DNA from: Tiliqua scincoides
Lineage: Eukaryota; Chordata; Lepidosauria; Squamata; Scincidae
Direction of reading: 5' to 3'
Assembly: GCF_035046505.1 (NCBI RefSeq)
Contig: NC_089822.1
Span: forward strand, 2,610,501 to 2,674,500
Length of the DNA stretch: 64,000 nt
Part shown: positions 11,241-23,042 of the stretch, one piece after another
Layout: every line of letters starts with the position of its first letter
Numbering within the stretch: the first letter of the stretch is position 1
Notes under the pieces: generated by a model
Seen by the model: only the letters and a program-made list of their open reading frames with translations
What the model was told of the DNA's origin: nothing
The model's database searches: none
Position numbers and translations under genes: made by a program

Positions 11241-11309
11241 ATCTGCTGTTTTGGAGTCTGGGGGGGATGGGACATATCTGCTGTTTCGGAGTCTGGGGGG
11301 ATGGGACAT
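11241..11309. repeat. Two-copy ~35-bp tandem repeat
   Basis: Two adjacent units beginning ATCTGCTGTTT and ending ATGGGACAT lie in the right arm of the Tc/mariner-like element. They differ by a T/C change and one G in a homopolymer. Confidence 0.85.
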
Positions 11310-11409
11310 ATCCCCTGCAGACGGAGTGATGCCTGTATAAAAGGAGAAGCACTTGAAAAAGTGCTTCTGTCCAGTTAGCAGGATAATCAAGTAACCTGTT
11401 CAGGGTCTA

Positions 11410-11920
11410 TTTTGTCCCTCATGCTAATTTCTAGAAGAGGTCACCTGAGGATCTGGAGAGGGGTGGGGTGCCTTCAGTTTGTTGATGACACCCAACTCTA
11501 TCCCTCCTTTCCATCTAATCCTGGGGGGAGCGGCTGCTGAAATCTTGGAAGGTGGTGGGGAATTGGATGCGGGTCAATGGACTGAAACTAAATCTGGACC
11601 AAGCAGTGGTCCTCCTGCTCCAGAAATCCATGATGCAGGTGCGAGACTATCAACCTGTTCTGAATGGGGCTGCACTCTCTGCAGGAACAGGTGTGCAGCT
11701 TGCTTGGAAGTCTTCCTGGATACACAGCGGCTCCTGGAATGCCCGGTGTTGACTGTGGTGGGGGGAGCCTTTTGCCCAGCTTTGTGTGCCAGCTGAACCA
11801 AGACCTGCTGACATCTCATTCGCATTACTGCAGTGTGTGCTACACAGAGCTGCCCCAAAGACAGTCCGGAAAGTGCAATTAGTGTAGGGTGCTGTGGCCT
11901 GTGTGGCTACTGGGGCTCAG
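11410..11920 (+). mobile_element. L2 LINE remnant (RT domain part)
   Basis: Plus-strand translations resemble the L2 reverse transcriptase. One frame near 11475 reads VDDTQLYPSFPSNPG, matching the catalytic (F/Y)ADD box followed by TQLY. Another near 11560 reads WMRVNGLKLNLDQAVVLLLQ, matching the L2 segment WMxxNxLKLNxDKTExLLxG. Frames are broken, so the copy is old. The 5' and 3' limits are approximate. Confidence 0.65.
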
Positions 11921-11941
11921 TGGTTTGATTCTACTGGACAC

Positions 11942-12830
11942 TGTCAGTTCATTTCAGAGCCTAACTCAAGGGGCTGGTTATGACCTTTTGTCTTAGGATC
12001 AGGGTACTTGAGGGACCTTGCTGTGAATATGTACAGTTTAGGCTTAGTAGCATGTGGAGCTTGAACCAAACTAAGCCAGTAACAGAAAAGTGGCTTGCCA
12101 TTCCTAGCTGCAAGGATTTCAGTAAACAGCCAACCAGATTTACAACTCAATAGAAGGTAAGAAGGTAACACCTTTGCAAACAGAGTGGTGCCTATCAAGC
12201 TGACAAAGGGCAGCTGGGCTGGCAACCAGACCCACTTCAGGAAAGTTGTCCCCAGAAGTCCCTGATTGGACAGCCCAATGTCACCTCAGTACTATTAGCC
12301 TAACAAGTATAAAAGAGGAGGCCCAAGGGGGTGTTGGGGGGCCTGCTGGGACAGAGGTTTTGGGTGCAACATCCTGCACGCTGTGGACCTTTGTCCACCA
12401 TGGGCATCTGGCCTCACAGGTAGCCTGGAGCTAAAAGATCTACAAGAAGCTGAGCCAGGTGAGAGATAGAGATTAATAGAGATAGCCAGCTAGCTTTGTT
12501 ATTTTAATACTGATATGTTTCCTAGATGTTTAAGCCTCTAACATTTGCTGCCTTATGTAACCTTATGTACTTAATAAACTAAAAACTCTTTTACCTAGTT
12601 GTTTCATTGTCTGTTGGGGACAAAGGTTCAGAATCCTGCCTAGCCATTCAGCAAGCTACCAAGTGCTCATTGAGGTCTAGTAACTTGAGGACTGAAGCTT
12701 TAATTGGAGAAAGCGTTCAGTGCCTGTAAAGGATAGATTTAAGCCGAGAGGGTCTCAGTATCCCTGGACTGAGACACTGGCACATACAGGGTGCTGGCAG
12801 TACTACTAAACAGGGGGCCTTGAGGGCTTT
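11942..12830 (+). mobile_element. Possible solo LTR fossil
   Basis: The order of signals is LTR-like. There is about 360 bp of upstream sequence, then TATAAAAG at about 12309, then AATAAA at about 12573, then a GT-rich stretch ending near GTTGGGGACA. No internal retroviral region, paired LTR or clean target duplication was recognised, so ends and family are uncertain. If real, it is an old solo LTR. Confidence 0.28.
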
Positions 12831-13629
12831 AAGGTTCGAGAACCAAGAACTCTGAGCACCCCAAACTCCCATAAGTATGCAACAGACCTCCTCCTCCCAT
12901 ACATGCTGGCTCCCTCCCAATATTTGGAAGGGGCCCTTCTGCACATGCCAATGCCATCAGAAATAAGGGGAGCAGTACAGAAGGCCTTCTCTCTGGGGGG
13001 TGCTGCAGTTGGGGATTCCCTTCCCTTGTGATTAAAGAACTGCCCCCCTCTCTTGTTCTGGCGGAGACCAAAGACATTCTGTTCTAGCCAGCATGTGGGA
13101 GTCTTATTGCTTATCACCACCTTTTATCAATGGTGCTCAAAATGGCACTCCATAATGTTCTGATGCCGCTTTACTACTTTTTTCTATTTCACCGATTCTT
13201 GACTCCTTTGGCTCTTTCGTGGCTGCCGTATTGTGTTTTGGTGCTCACTATTCATTGCTGCTTTTGATGTTTTCACTGTTTCCCATTTTTACATGTATTG
13301 AGGCTGTTGTAATGTTTCTTATACAGGGGGCCCTCGTTACCGAAACCCACAACCACTCCCAAGTGCTGGCAAAGTCCATGGTTCTTGGAAGAGGAGCAGC
13401 ACTGCAAGACTAGGCCAACCCAGCCTTGGCCTTCCTTGCCAAGTATCAAGCCTGAGGCTCAGTGGCAGCCTTCCAGGCAGCCAAGAGGGGGAAGAAACCA
13501 GTGGGAAGGCGGAAGAGATCTCAAATGCACCAGCCCTGGACAACACATCACGCTACACAATGGCTACACAATGGCTTCTCTTTTGACATAAGAGATGCTT
13601 TGTGGGGCAAGAGTGACATACAGGCTTAC

Positions 13630-13716
13630 CTCATAAATGTTGGGGTGCCACATTTTGGTCAGGAATCTGAAGGTCGGTGGCGAATACGGGTAGTCCATAG
13701 GAAATTTAATGTGAGC
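13630..13716 (-). CDS. UBE2R2: UBE2R2 exon 2
   Basis: An 87-bp, phase 0/0 exon encoding residues 60-88: [20 protein letters not shown] followed by KMWHPNIYE. This is the central beta-sheet of the UBC fold with the conserved PYSPPTFRF and MWHPNIY motifs just before the active site. The acceptor CTGTTTCAG|GCTC has a good pyrimidine tract, and the donor is ATGAG|GTAAGC. Position 66 is methionine where I recall isoleucine in the human protein (KFPIDYP), a conservative change. Exon 1, expected to encode residues 1-59 ending GGYFK, would lie at higher coordinates and was not seen before 64000. Confidence 0.97.
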
Positions 13717-14342
13717 CTGAAACAGACAGAACCAAACACCATATTCAGAATATGCACTTGGCACCCCAGTACAGCCATAAAAGCCTAACCTTGCATGCAG
13801 CTGCAGAGCTGTTCTGCCTCCTTCATACCAACATCATAGTCAAAGCAAAGGGACAGCAGGAGCCCCTCCGAGCAGCCAGTCACCCTCTTCTGCATTAAAT
13901 TTGTGTTGGGTTCAAGTTCCCTCTCAGGCATGTTATTCACTAAGAAAACCCGAGGCCAATGACCATCTTGGCCTAACCTCACAAGGTTCTTGAGTGCATT
14001 GATAAGAACTCACACGCAGGCATTCCTCCCTAAGCCCCAAGCCCCAGAGGGACGACAGGACACCAGTGGCCAAAAACAACTACAAATACCACGCAGTGTT
14101 TTCTGGCCAAGACCTGGAGGCTGAGAAGCTCTGGACAGGGAAGATTAAGTTTTGTGGAAGTGCTAGGCATGTAGCAAATAGATTTCCAAAACTCAAGAAG
14201 TATTAAGAAGTTCAGGTTGGGCCCACATTGAGTCAGATCCATGGATAGAAAATCCGTGGACAAGTAGGCTCAAGCTGTACATAATTCTTAAAAACAACTG
14301 AACACAACACCATAATGATGGAGAAGAGGAGGTTGGGCTTCT

Positions 14343-15058
14343 TTAGTGCAAATGCTCCTAAAATCCAAAGCTCTTTCTACCGATATATGTGTCTTTTCTG
14401 AAATAAAACCAATGCTGAGGGAACGGATTTTTAAACTGGATAATGCTCAGGATTTAGATTTAGTAAGATCTTCAAATTTTTCTCAGCTGTACCGTTTTCT
14501 GAAATTAAGTCACTCGAGAGCACAATATTTATTCTCACTTACCTCTGCCCCTTTGAGAAAGGCGTTCACTGAACTGCGTTTTCAAACCATGCCAACAGCA
14601 GTTCTAGATGGCAGATATTTGTCCACTCCCAGGCATTTGAGATTTTGTATTTGTGGAGCAGGACAGATCGAGGATATTGCACATTATCTGCTTTACTGCC
14701 AGCTTTATCAAAACCCTAGGGAAAAATTTCTGGAACCTATTTTGGCTACCCTACAAGGGGAGAATCCACAAATGAAATTGTGCTAGTTACTTTCTGACTG
14801 TGACCCATCAGTCACTTATAGCGTAGCGTAGCGTTGCTTGCTAAGGCTGCCAGAACTATTTGTGCCAACTACCTGGGGGAAATAGCGGTAGACTGTCAAG
14901 GAGACTCCTTAATATGATGGGTATAGGTCCCTTAGTGCTTGATTTTGATTTTATTTTATTACTGTTTGTATTTTGATGTATACCTGGATTGATATATTTA
15001 TTTCATTGTGATGGCTATTAGCTAATACAATAAACAATTTTGACTTTGACTTTTGACA
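14343..15058 (+). mobile_element. LINE 3' end, family not identified
   Basis: An open frame at 14346-14786 (146 codons) shows a LINE-like C-terminus with a Cys/His cluster: RFCICGAGQIEDIAHYLLYC, i.e. C-x-C ... H-x4-C. It is followed by ~270 bp of untranslated sequence, AATAAA at about 15030 and a short TTTGACT-type repeated tail ending near 15058. The cluster resembles the C-terminal zinc motif of several non-LTR retrotransposons. I cannot place the clade. The copy is 5'-truncated. Confidence 0.6.
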
Positions 15059-15059
15059 A

Positions 15060-16785
15060 TACCATAATGAAAGCCACCAGTGCTCACAACAGAAACAGCA
15101 TGTGAAAATTAAAATGATCACAAAACCCAAAGAACTCAAGGAAATCCAACATGAAAGTCTTAGCTGCCTGCTAAAAAAGCAGGGACCACTCGGGCATTTG
15201 GTGGGAGGGAATCCAAAACCAGGGCTGCCACCACTGAGAAGCCCTCGTCCTGTGCTCCCATCAGCCATATTTCAACAGGCAACAGAAGATGAAGCTGGCA
15301 GCCTGCCTCCTCCCCCACAAGCCAGCTTATCCCTCCTGTGACACTTCAACAGCTCTCTCCCGTGAAGACAGACTTGGAGGCAAAGGGCTTTCTGCCCCAT
15401 GCCCCCACACACATGAATGCAATCAGGAGTTCGTCCCTAAGCTGCCAACTCCTGTGTGAAAGCAGAGTGAATGCAACCAGATGAGACAAGCAAACCTGGT
15501 GTGTAATAAGGCGTGAGATGCAAATCAGGGTAGTGAATGTTACCAAGGTCAACAGTGCCTTCTGGAGAAAGGGCAATATATTCACTACATTTATTCACTA
15601 CATTTATTTAAGGGACAGAGACACATCACTAGATTCGTTGTGCTTACAAGAGGTGCATCTAGTTAATGCAATTCATTCATAACTTACTCCACAACCGCTG
15701 AAGTGTGAAATGGGTGCCATGCAGTACCACCAAGTCCACTGAAACTGAATGCCACAAGCCTCACAAGGCATTAACAGCAGGTGGAATTCTCAGAAACCCA
15801 AAACAAACTTCTTATTCAGTGCCAGAGTTGAATTCCCACTGCTGTGCTGGATGTGCAGCCAGGCTGCAGGCAAGGATGCTGCTCTGCCTGAACAGGGAGG
15901 GCAGACACTACGCATCAAAGCCAAAAGCAGCACTAGAGCCAGGTCCTTCTTTTAAACTCCCCTCCTCTCAGTCAGGGATCATTCAGAAAAAAGGTAGTGC
16001 AAGCATAGTTGCTCCAGTCACAACCCAGCAAATCCACTGAGAATGAATAGCCTGGCACGGAGCTTTTGCAAAAGCTGTTGCTGGAAGCCAATCTACAGGA
16101 AAGAGCTGTTCATCTTACAGGACCACACTGAGTTTCAGAAGACCCTGCAGGGGCCAAGATACAGCCACTTCTCCACACTCACAACCAGAAAGCTGCCATT
16201 TCTTGAGTGTTTCAACCAGCAGCAGAGTGTAATTGGGATATGCTAATACCACATATCCCAAAGAGGGGCCAGCTCAGTGTCAAGAGGCCAAGCACCCCCC
16301 TGAAGTTGAGAACACGGCAAGACATAGCAGGGTGCTTCCTAAAGCACACACCACAGGAGCTGTTGTCCACTGACTGACCCACTGCAGTTCTGTCCACTGC
16401 GACGGACAGTGGCTGGCTTCCCAAGGCCCAACATGCCATGTTCTTTCAGCTGCAATGCCAAGGAATGAAGGGTTTACTTTCTAGCTGGTGCTCTACCACT
16501 GATTATGGGTTTTCCAAGGCAAAGCAACAAGCTCACTCACTGGTTAGTGTCAAAACTGCAGCTTCCATGTGTGAAAAACCCACCACAGATCAAACAGCAA
16601 ATTTTCCAATTCAGACAGTTCAGATCAAGTGGCAGCCAAGTTATTGGAGAATGGGGTAATGAATGGGTCATGTCTACAGGTTCTCTCCTTCCATGCCTGG
16701 ACAATCCTGTTTCACTCCTTCAACTATACATGTGCTGATGCTCATCAGTTAGTAAGCAGGAAGAGGCTCTGGTTGCACAGAGCTT
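15060..16785. other. Intronic, nothing recognised
   Basis: No gene or nameable repeat. There is a small duplication of TTCACTACATTTATT at about 15582-15609. Confidence 0.5.
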
Positions 16786-16789
16786 TAAG

Positions 16790-17031
16790 CTGGGTATTTA
16801 TTTTTCACATTTTTATACCACCTTCCTCCAAGGAGCTGGTTAACATGGTTCCTCCCCTCATTTTGTCCTCACAACAACCCTGTGAGGCAGGTGAAGCTGA
16901 GAGACCATCTGGTTTCAAACTGGCCCAGGATCACCCAGGAAGCTTCCAACTGAGTGGGAATTTGAACCCAGATCCTCCAAGACTAAGCCCTACTCCCAAA
17001 CCACTACACCATCCTGACTCTCAATTAGATT
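16790..17031 (-). repeat. tRNA-derived SINE with L2-like tail
   Basis: On the minus strand the 5' end carries a box A (TGGTGTAGTGG, 17011-17001) and a box B (GGTTCAAAT, 16968-16960), spaced as in RNA polymerase III type 2 promoters. The 3' part reads GGAAGGTGGTATAAAAATG, like the L2-derived tails of reptile SINEs. A related plus-strand copy starts at about 22580. Confidence 0.8.
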
Positions 17032-17254
17032 AGTCAGACATCTGCCCGAGGAATCCACAGAAACAAATTCCAAAGAAAACACGTTCACCAGAAGTCAATA
17101 TTGTATTTGAGAGACTGCCAGATGGGCAGAAGTTGCAAGAAGATGCGCTTTGCATTAGGATGCCCTGTTGCTTAACAAGCAAAACAACTTCCCCGATCAC
17201 CAAGCAATAAGTGCATAAATACAGGAGTTGGGTAGTCATCTAAAAGAGCCTGTA

Positions 17255-17913
17255 CAGGTTGAGCCTACTTATCCGCGGATTTCCTAAAAAATTGTTAAAA
17301 AACAATGTTCCTTTGCTCAGTGATTTAAAAACAGCCATGCTGACCTTTTATAATGCACACAGAGGCAGTCAACCTCTTGCCAGGGGCTTAAAAAGGCTTC
17401 ACTCTGAGGTAGCAAGTCCTCCCTTCCCCAAGAGCCCAGCACAGGTAAAGAATGGAGGAGGTGATAATGACTTGCATTCTTTCACATGCTCAGGGGGAAG
17501 GGAGGGGTTGCTTGCCTGGGAGTGAAGCTGTTCTAAGTGCCTGGAGAGAGAATGATTGATGGACTGTCTATCGGCTGCCTTCTCCCCCATTGCTATTCTT
17601 AAATGTCTTTTTTCCTTTGATTTAAAGGGCACTTTTCATCATAACTGCAGGTAAAAAAATCCATGGATAATTAAGTTATACCTGTAGGTTTTTTTTTGCC
17701 TCCAGAAGGCATTCTGAAGCCTGCAGAGGCCATGAGTGGACATGTGTGGCCTCTGCGGGCTTCAGAAAACCCTCCAGAGGCGACCTGAGCACAACTCTGG
17801 TTGCCTTTGAAGGGTTTAAAGGGGCCCAAAACTGCGGATTTGTTTATCCACGGTTTTTGGTATCTACGAGGGGTCCAGGAAAGGATATCCCAAGGATACC
17901 GAGGCCCCACCTG
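17255..17913. mobile_element. Tc/mariner (Tigger-like) MITE, family T, copy 1
   Basis: The ends CAGGTTGAGCCTACTTATCC and (reverse-complemented) CAGGTGGGGCCTCGGTATCC are each flanked by TA (17253-17254, 17914-17915). No transposase frame is present. The same family is at 46181-46681 and 54027-54382. Shared internal text with the 46-kb copy includes TGATTTAAAAACAGCC and GATTGATGGA. Confidence 0.75.
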
Positions 17914-18400
17914 TACAAACATACAAATTATTCACACTATACGATCACAAATTTTGAGAATCGCTCTACAAACGGAGCCAGCATAGTACTCCCCCATAGT
18001 AGCCATTAATAGCCAAAGTTAAAAATTGCAATACAATGTGAAAAAAATATTTTACACAGCTGACAAATGCAGGACACTCTTAATGCAGCCACTACAATAT
18101 ACTGCCATGTTGAAACTACAGACTGGATATGGCCGACTGCTGCAAACAGTGGGGACAGTCCTAGCTGCAAGGTTGGCAACTGCTTGTCCCTGGAACAGAA
18201 CCTCCACTCTGTCGCCAACTGACCTGCCAGAATATGGAACTTACTTCGACAGAAAAACTGATTCACCTGTTGGCCCTCAGGAACTGTAAACCAGATTCCC
18301 TCCTTTTGTGGTGCTTGGCTTCGTCCTTATGTTCAAGACTGAGCGGGGCTACGTCCATCTAATTGCCAGATAGTTGGAAAAAGGCTACCTGGGTAACTGA

Positions 18401-18576
18401 GGGCCCAATCCTATCCAACTTTCTAGCACCAATGCAGCCATGCCAACGGGATGTGTGCTGCATCTGGGGGGGAAGCAGTCACAGAGGCCTCCTCAAGGTA
18501 AAGGAATGCTTGTTCCTATGCCTCGGGGATGCATTGTGGCTACAACAGTATTGGAAAGTTGGACATGATTGGGCCC
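18401..18576. repeat. Fold-back repeat with GGGCCCAATC ends
   Basis: GGGCCCAATCCTATCC at the left and its near inverse at the right (reading GGGCCCAATCATGTCC when reverse-complemented), both followed by AACTTTC. It is related by its ends to 10138-10406. Confidence 0.55.
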
Positions 18577-18579
18577 GAG

Positions 18580-20515
18580 TCATTTGTACCTGAACAGGAC
18601 TGTTGCTCTAACACAATGCAATGCAACTGAAACTCTGGTCTTCATGAGCAAGCTATGGTGAGACCAGTGTTTGTCTCTCTCAATAATTTAATTCTGATTT
18701 TTCTGTAACTTTTAAAGGTTGACTATAGCTTAATTTACTGGAAAATTCAATGCTGACCAAAAGATAGACTGACAGGCTGGATGAAATTTAAACACTCAAC
18801 TCCTCTTCAGTGGATCATATTCTTGCTTAAAGAAGTGAAGACTGGCGCCTGGTCAGCGAAGACAAGTCCCTGTTTCAAACCTCTGTGCTTTCCAGGTGCG
18901 CTTACAGCAATCAGTGAAGTGACAGCCAGAGGACATGTGCGCACACGTATATGCCCCTGAAGGCATATGCACACTTTGGTAACATGCTAAGTTCGGGAAT
19001 TTCCAGCAAATAAATCCACAGCTACTGAACCTATAGGGATGGCATTTCTATGCCATGTAGCTGAACATAGGAGTTTCCTTTTGTGTACCAGATAAAATTC
19101 CTCATTAATAAGAGGACGGCATCCCCCAGATGGTTGTTTCCATGGAAACACCCAAGAGATTTCTTGTCAGACTCCAAGAGAAATTCCTGTATATATGCAA
19201 GTGCAATAATTGTGTCCTCCTTCCTGCTTAGCCATTACAGGCTTCAGAATCCTCTGTCTGCCAATATACCAAATGGTACCCTACTTTCTTGGCAGGAAGA
19301 AAAATAGTCAAAACTCTGCTCAGGGTAGGAATTTAACAAGGAATTACAGTTCCAGGACAGCCCCATGGTATATTGGGCAGTTGCTCACAGAGCTCTCCAG
19401 AGTAATGAGGGCCAAGCCTGCAGATGCTCTCCACCCACAAGGTGAGGAGTTTATCACAGGGTCTCCTGCCACTTAGATCTGGCACCCCTGGACCAGTGGA
19501 GGTTCCAGGTTGCTCAGGTAAAGCCTTGCATTGAACCCCCATTACCTCCCCCACCCCCGGAGGAAACACAGAACTTCTGCACACTGAAAAAAGAGAACGG
19601 ACCTCAGAGGGCAAAACAGATTTTTAAACTGTGAAATGCTGCAAAATTCAATAACGAACGCCTGCCTCATTTCAAGCCTACAAACTAAAACATTAAACAC
19701 AAATTACAGCAATAATTTTCAAAAGTTTATTTTACCAAATATCCTATTTCCAACATTAAAAATGAACAACTTGCATTATGCCATCTGAGAAAGATCTGTC
19801 ATTAAATTTGGATATCTGCACTAAAGGAGCAAACAAATTTCCAAAAGATGGCAATGCCATGTTTTGTCACATGCCTTGCAAACAGCTAGGCAGCTACAAT
19901 TGCATGCAGCCCTGAATTTTCATCACGAGAGAAAGCCTCCCTCAGCCAAAAGAAATATGGTTTACTATATCCCTTCTACAATAAACAAGGCAAAACCAAA
20001 ATAGCAAACAGAAAAAGGTCACCATTGATTGGGCAGATGCTGGGAGTTGAGCATCTCCACACATCCCCCAGGACAGTGGCTGGAAATCTAGGGTAAGGGG
20101 CCGGCCAGGCAAGATCCCCCTCATTACTCCCCTGTTGCCGACAGCTCATGCTTCATCTGCAAGGTCTGCCCTGGACTGATAACGCGTCTTGCTCTCTGAA
20201 ACGGGTTCTTTCCCAGCTATTCACACTTTGTTCCTTTAGACACCATATTGGGAACACCTTCACTAGGTGGGCTGCCCAGAAACACAAATTCCCTAGAGGA
20301 CATTTGGTCGCACATCCAGTTAAACCAAGCTCAAAAGAACTTCCTATGAAAGCTGTCCATTAAGAAGTTAAACTGCGGAAAAGACACTTGGGAAATTAGA
20401 CCTGCCTGTCCCTGGTGATGATGCTATGAACTGCAGATTAAGTTTCATCCCTCAAAACTAGTGTCTGCTTTTCTACTTACAAAAGGGCTCTAGTTCTGAA
20501 TATATATATATTTTT
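18580..20515. other. Intronic, nothing recognised
   Basis: No gene or nameable repeat was identified. A TA-run lies at 20500-20512. Confidence 0.45.
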
Positions 20516-20521
20516 TTAAAG

Positions 20522-20698
20522 CAGTGGTTCCCAAACTGTGAGGCATGGCTCCCTGGGGACCCATGGAAATCAGCAAGGAGAGATGCGGAAACCTTGCAAA
20601 AGACTCTGCCCTATACAATGTATAGGACTGTAGCCCTAATGTGGAGCCACAGACAATGGCCCAGTAGGTCAAGGGAGCCAAGAGTTGAAAAAGTTTGG
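20522..20698. mobile_element. Short hAT-type MITE
   Basis: Begins CAGTGGTTCCCAAACTG and ends in AAGTTTGG. TTTTAAAG (20514-20521) and TTTTAACG (20699-20706) form an 8-bp duplication with one mismatch. The right terminal repeat is incomplete, so the right boundary could instead extend several bases. Confidence 0.55.
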
Positions 20699-20870
20699 TT
20701 TTAACGTATCAATATCTGCTGAAGACCCAAACTAGATATCATCTGGGTAGGACTTCTCTGTACTTGTGTTGGGAAAAATTCTCTTTTAAGCCTTTAAGAG
20801 TTTGCACAGTAAGCTGACTCGACTTAGATGCAACAAAAAGGGAGATGTTGCACTGATACATTATCTAACA

Positions 20871-21154
20871 CAGAGGTTTTCAAACTTTCAGGTCTCCAGA
20901 GTGCTTTACACCCCTAAGAAGTTTTGGGGAGCCCCAAAGTAACAGATGCAGAGGACGCATCACCCAGCCCAATGTCAAAAGAGAAGGAACAGGAGGGGGA
21001 TGAGGAAGGAGAGCCATGAACAGGAGAGGCAGGAGGGATGGTGAGCAAACCAGGTAGGGGGCAGATGACGTGCTATTTATGACGTGCTTGTGGAGCCTCT
21101 GCAGGGGTGTCAGGGAGCCCCACAGCTCCTAGGAGCTCACTTTGAGAAACACTG
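20871..21154. mobile_element. hAT-type MITE
   Basis: The ends are CAGAGGTTTTCAAACTTT and, reverse-complemented, CAGTGTTTCTCAAAGTG. The duplication is ATCTAACA (20863-20870) / ATCTAAAA (21155-21162), one mismatch. The interior is A/G-rich with no frame. Confidence 0.78.
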
Positions 21155-21308
21155 ATCTAAAAGATCAGCAGGGCTGGTGCCATGCTCAGCACATCTTACT
21201 TTGTCCCAGATGATTTTATTTCCTTCATTTAAAGCAACTGCATCCAAACTGCAGCCCGCTGAGGCTCTGAATCACCTTTCTGGGTGAGATGGTGGCAGAG
21301 GCTTTCCA

Positions 21309-21392
21309 TTTGGTGGGCCGCTGTGAGATACAGGAAGCTGGACTAGATGGGCCTATGGCCTGATCCAGTGGGGCTGTTCTTATGTTCTTATG
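21309..21392 (+). mobile_element. CR1 LINE 3' tail fragment
   Basis: Matches the last ~85 bp of the long CR1 copies in this window (AGGAAGCTGGACTAGATGGG, CTGATCCAGTGGGGCTG) and ends in the tandem TTCTTATG octamers of the family. Confidence 0.85.
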
Positions 21393-22100
21393 TTCATTCT
21401 GCAGTGCAGCTCTGTTTTTTATGCTTCTACTGCCTGTTGCCCCAGAAGGCTATGGGCCCCAATTTCCAGGTGGAAATGGCTACTCAGCACAAGTTCCTGA
21501 AAAGACTGGCAACAAAAACAGAGGACTGTGGAACGGGAAGCCCTCCACCACTGCCATGCCCAGACAGACAGCTTTGGGACACCAGATCCAGCCCATGGTT
21601 TGCAGGCTACTGATTTAAAGTCACATGCATGAATTCTACAGGAAGCCACTGCTACTTGGCTGTCCCAGACCAATCAATGTCAATCTAGCCATATGCACTT
21701 GAGAAAGTAGTCACAAGGGGAATGCTCCATGTAGAAAGAAAATGGCTTCCCAAGAGGGTTCAGTACAAGTGAACGTACAAGTCTCAGAAGACAGTGGAAT
21801 AGCCCACAGTGCTGTTCTGCTGCTGAAGTGTGCAACGTCTGCTTGAACATTAAGTGACTGGTAGGGCAAATGGAGGCATTTTGCCAAGAACAGCCCACAA
21901 AAGGGGCCTGATCAGCACTCAACTACCCAACTAAAGCTTTCTGGTGATGGCAGAGAGGCCATTTCTCACTCAAATCATAGGCCAGCTCTTATCAAACCTT
22001 CATGCACAACCAACCAGTCAGCATCAATGCAGTTGTTTATTTATACCACGAGTGGCCAAACAGCAACTCGTGAGCTACCTGTGGCTCTATGTTCTTTGGT

Positions 22101-22330
22101 AGAGGAAAAGTTCATTATAGGTTACAAGTCACAGTGGGTATGTGCAAACTTTTGATTTTAGAGGCAGGCTGCCTCTGATTGCCAGATGCAGGGGAGGGCA
22201 ATGGGACGCAAGTTGTATCTGTTGTCTTGTGTGCTCCCTGGGGCATTTGGTGGGCCACTGTGAGATGCAGGAAGCTGGACTAGATGGGCCTTTGGCCTGA
22301 TCCAGCAGGGCTCCTCTTATGTTCTTATGG
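22101..22330 (+). mobile_element. CR1 LINE 3' end, truncated
   Basis: Starts at the level of the ORF end (GGTTACAAGTCACAGTG against GGTTACAAGCCATGATG) and runs to the TTCTTATG tail. Just left of it, 22050-22098 reads like the start of another hAT element (GTGGCCAAACAGCAACTCGT), perhaps cut by this insertion. Confidence 0.8.
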
Positions 22331-22579
22331 TGGACAGCCAGCAGAAATATGTTGAGCTCCTTTTTACAACACAATTAAAAGATGAATAAGAAGTTTTCAA
22401 GCTTTATAATTATTACCGGATATAAACTGAGAGCCCAATGGGTTAAAACACAAGTTTAATGTTCATGGGGTGTCAATGCATTTTAGAATTTAAGTGCTTC
22501 TTAAAGACTGCTGCTTTCAAGCATCTGAAGTTTATCATACAAGACGCTTACATTAGGCAAGCCTGGTCACCCCCAATAC

Positions 22580-22735
22580 ATACAGCGGACAGAGTGTGGG
22601 ACGAGGAGACTTGGGTTCAGATCCCTCTCAGTTATGAAGCTCCATATGGGTGACCATGGACCAATCCCACTCACTCAGTGTCGGTGCCAAACTACCTCAC
22701 AGGACCAGTGTCAGAATAAAGAGTGTGCGGTGGGC
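22580..22735 (+). repeat. tRNA-derived SINE, degraded
   Basis: Same family as the minus-strand copy at 16790-17031. It carries a box B-like GGGTTCAGATCCC at 22613-22625 and the following segment CTCAGTTATGAAGCTCC. Box A is degraded. Confidence 0.6.
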
Positions 22736-22799
22736 CATCTGTATCTAAATCAAAGTGCACAAGTAGTAAAGTTTTGCTGAAAATGAGAGAAGAATTGGG

Positions 22800-23042
22800 T
22801 AAGAGGCACTTTTTCAAGTGTGTGCTCCTCTTTTTAGCAGGGGGAGAGTAACTGGCCCACCTCACCCCAGCACTGTCTGTTCTAGTGGCTGTCTGCTGGT
22901 ATTCCTTTGCATCTTTTTAGATTGTGAGCCCTTTTGGGACAGGGAGCCATTTAGTTATTTGATTTTTCTCTGTAAACCGCTTTGTGAACTTTTAGTTGAA
23001 AAGCGGTATATAAATACTGTTAATAATAATAATAATAACAAC
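22800..23042 (+). mobile_element. L2-type 3' end with (TAA)n tail
   Basis: A widespread reptile 3' UTR type: TTAGATTGTGAGCCCTTTTG, then GTAAACCGCTTTG, then AAGCGGTATATAAATAC, and a (TAA)n microsatellite to about 23040. It is the 3' end of an L2-like LINE or a SINE using that tail. It has no coding part. Confidence 0.65.

Larger units (their letters stand above)
10523..11335. mobile_element. Tc/mariner-like MITE with nested hAT
   Basis: The ends CAGGCATCCC and (reverse-complemented) CAGGCATCAC are each flanked by TA (10521-10522, 11336-11337). Inside, long inverted arms share CTAGAGGAGGAATGC and related blocks around 10630-10680 and 11130-11215, so the element is a fold-back. A paralogous unoccupied site at about 35530-35580 supports the TA duplication. 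It is split by the hAT element at 10681-11046. No transposase frame is present. Confidence 0.7.
8630..13629 (-). other. UBE2R2: UBE2R2 intron 2
   Basis: A 5.0-kb intron holding a fold-back repeat (10138-10406), a Tc/mariner-like element with a hAT element inside it (10523-11335), a decayed L2 (11410-11920) and a possible LTR remnant (about 11942-12830). The stretches 8630-10130 and 12830-13629 hold nothing that I can name with confidence. Confidence 0.88.

Noticed and set aside
13322-13420. TACAGGGGGCCCTCG as a Tigger-type left end
   Set aside because: No matching right end or paired TA could be found.
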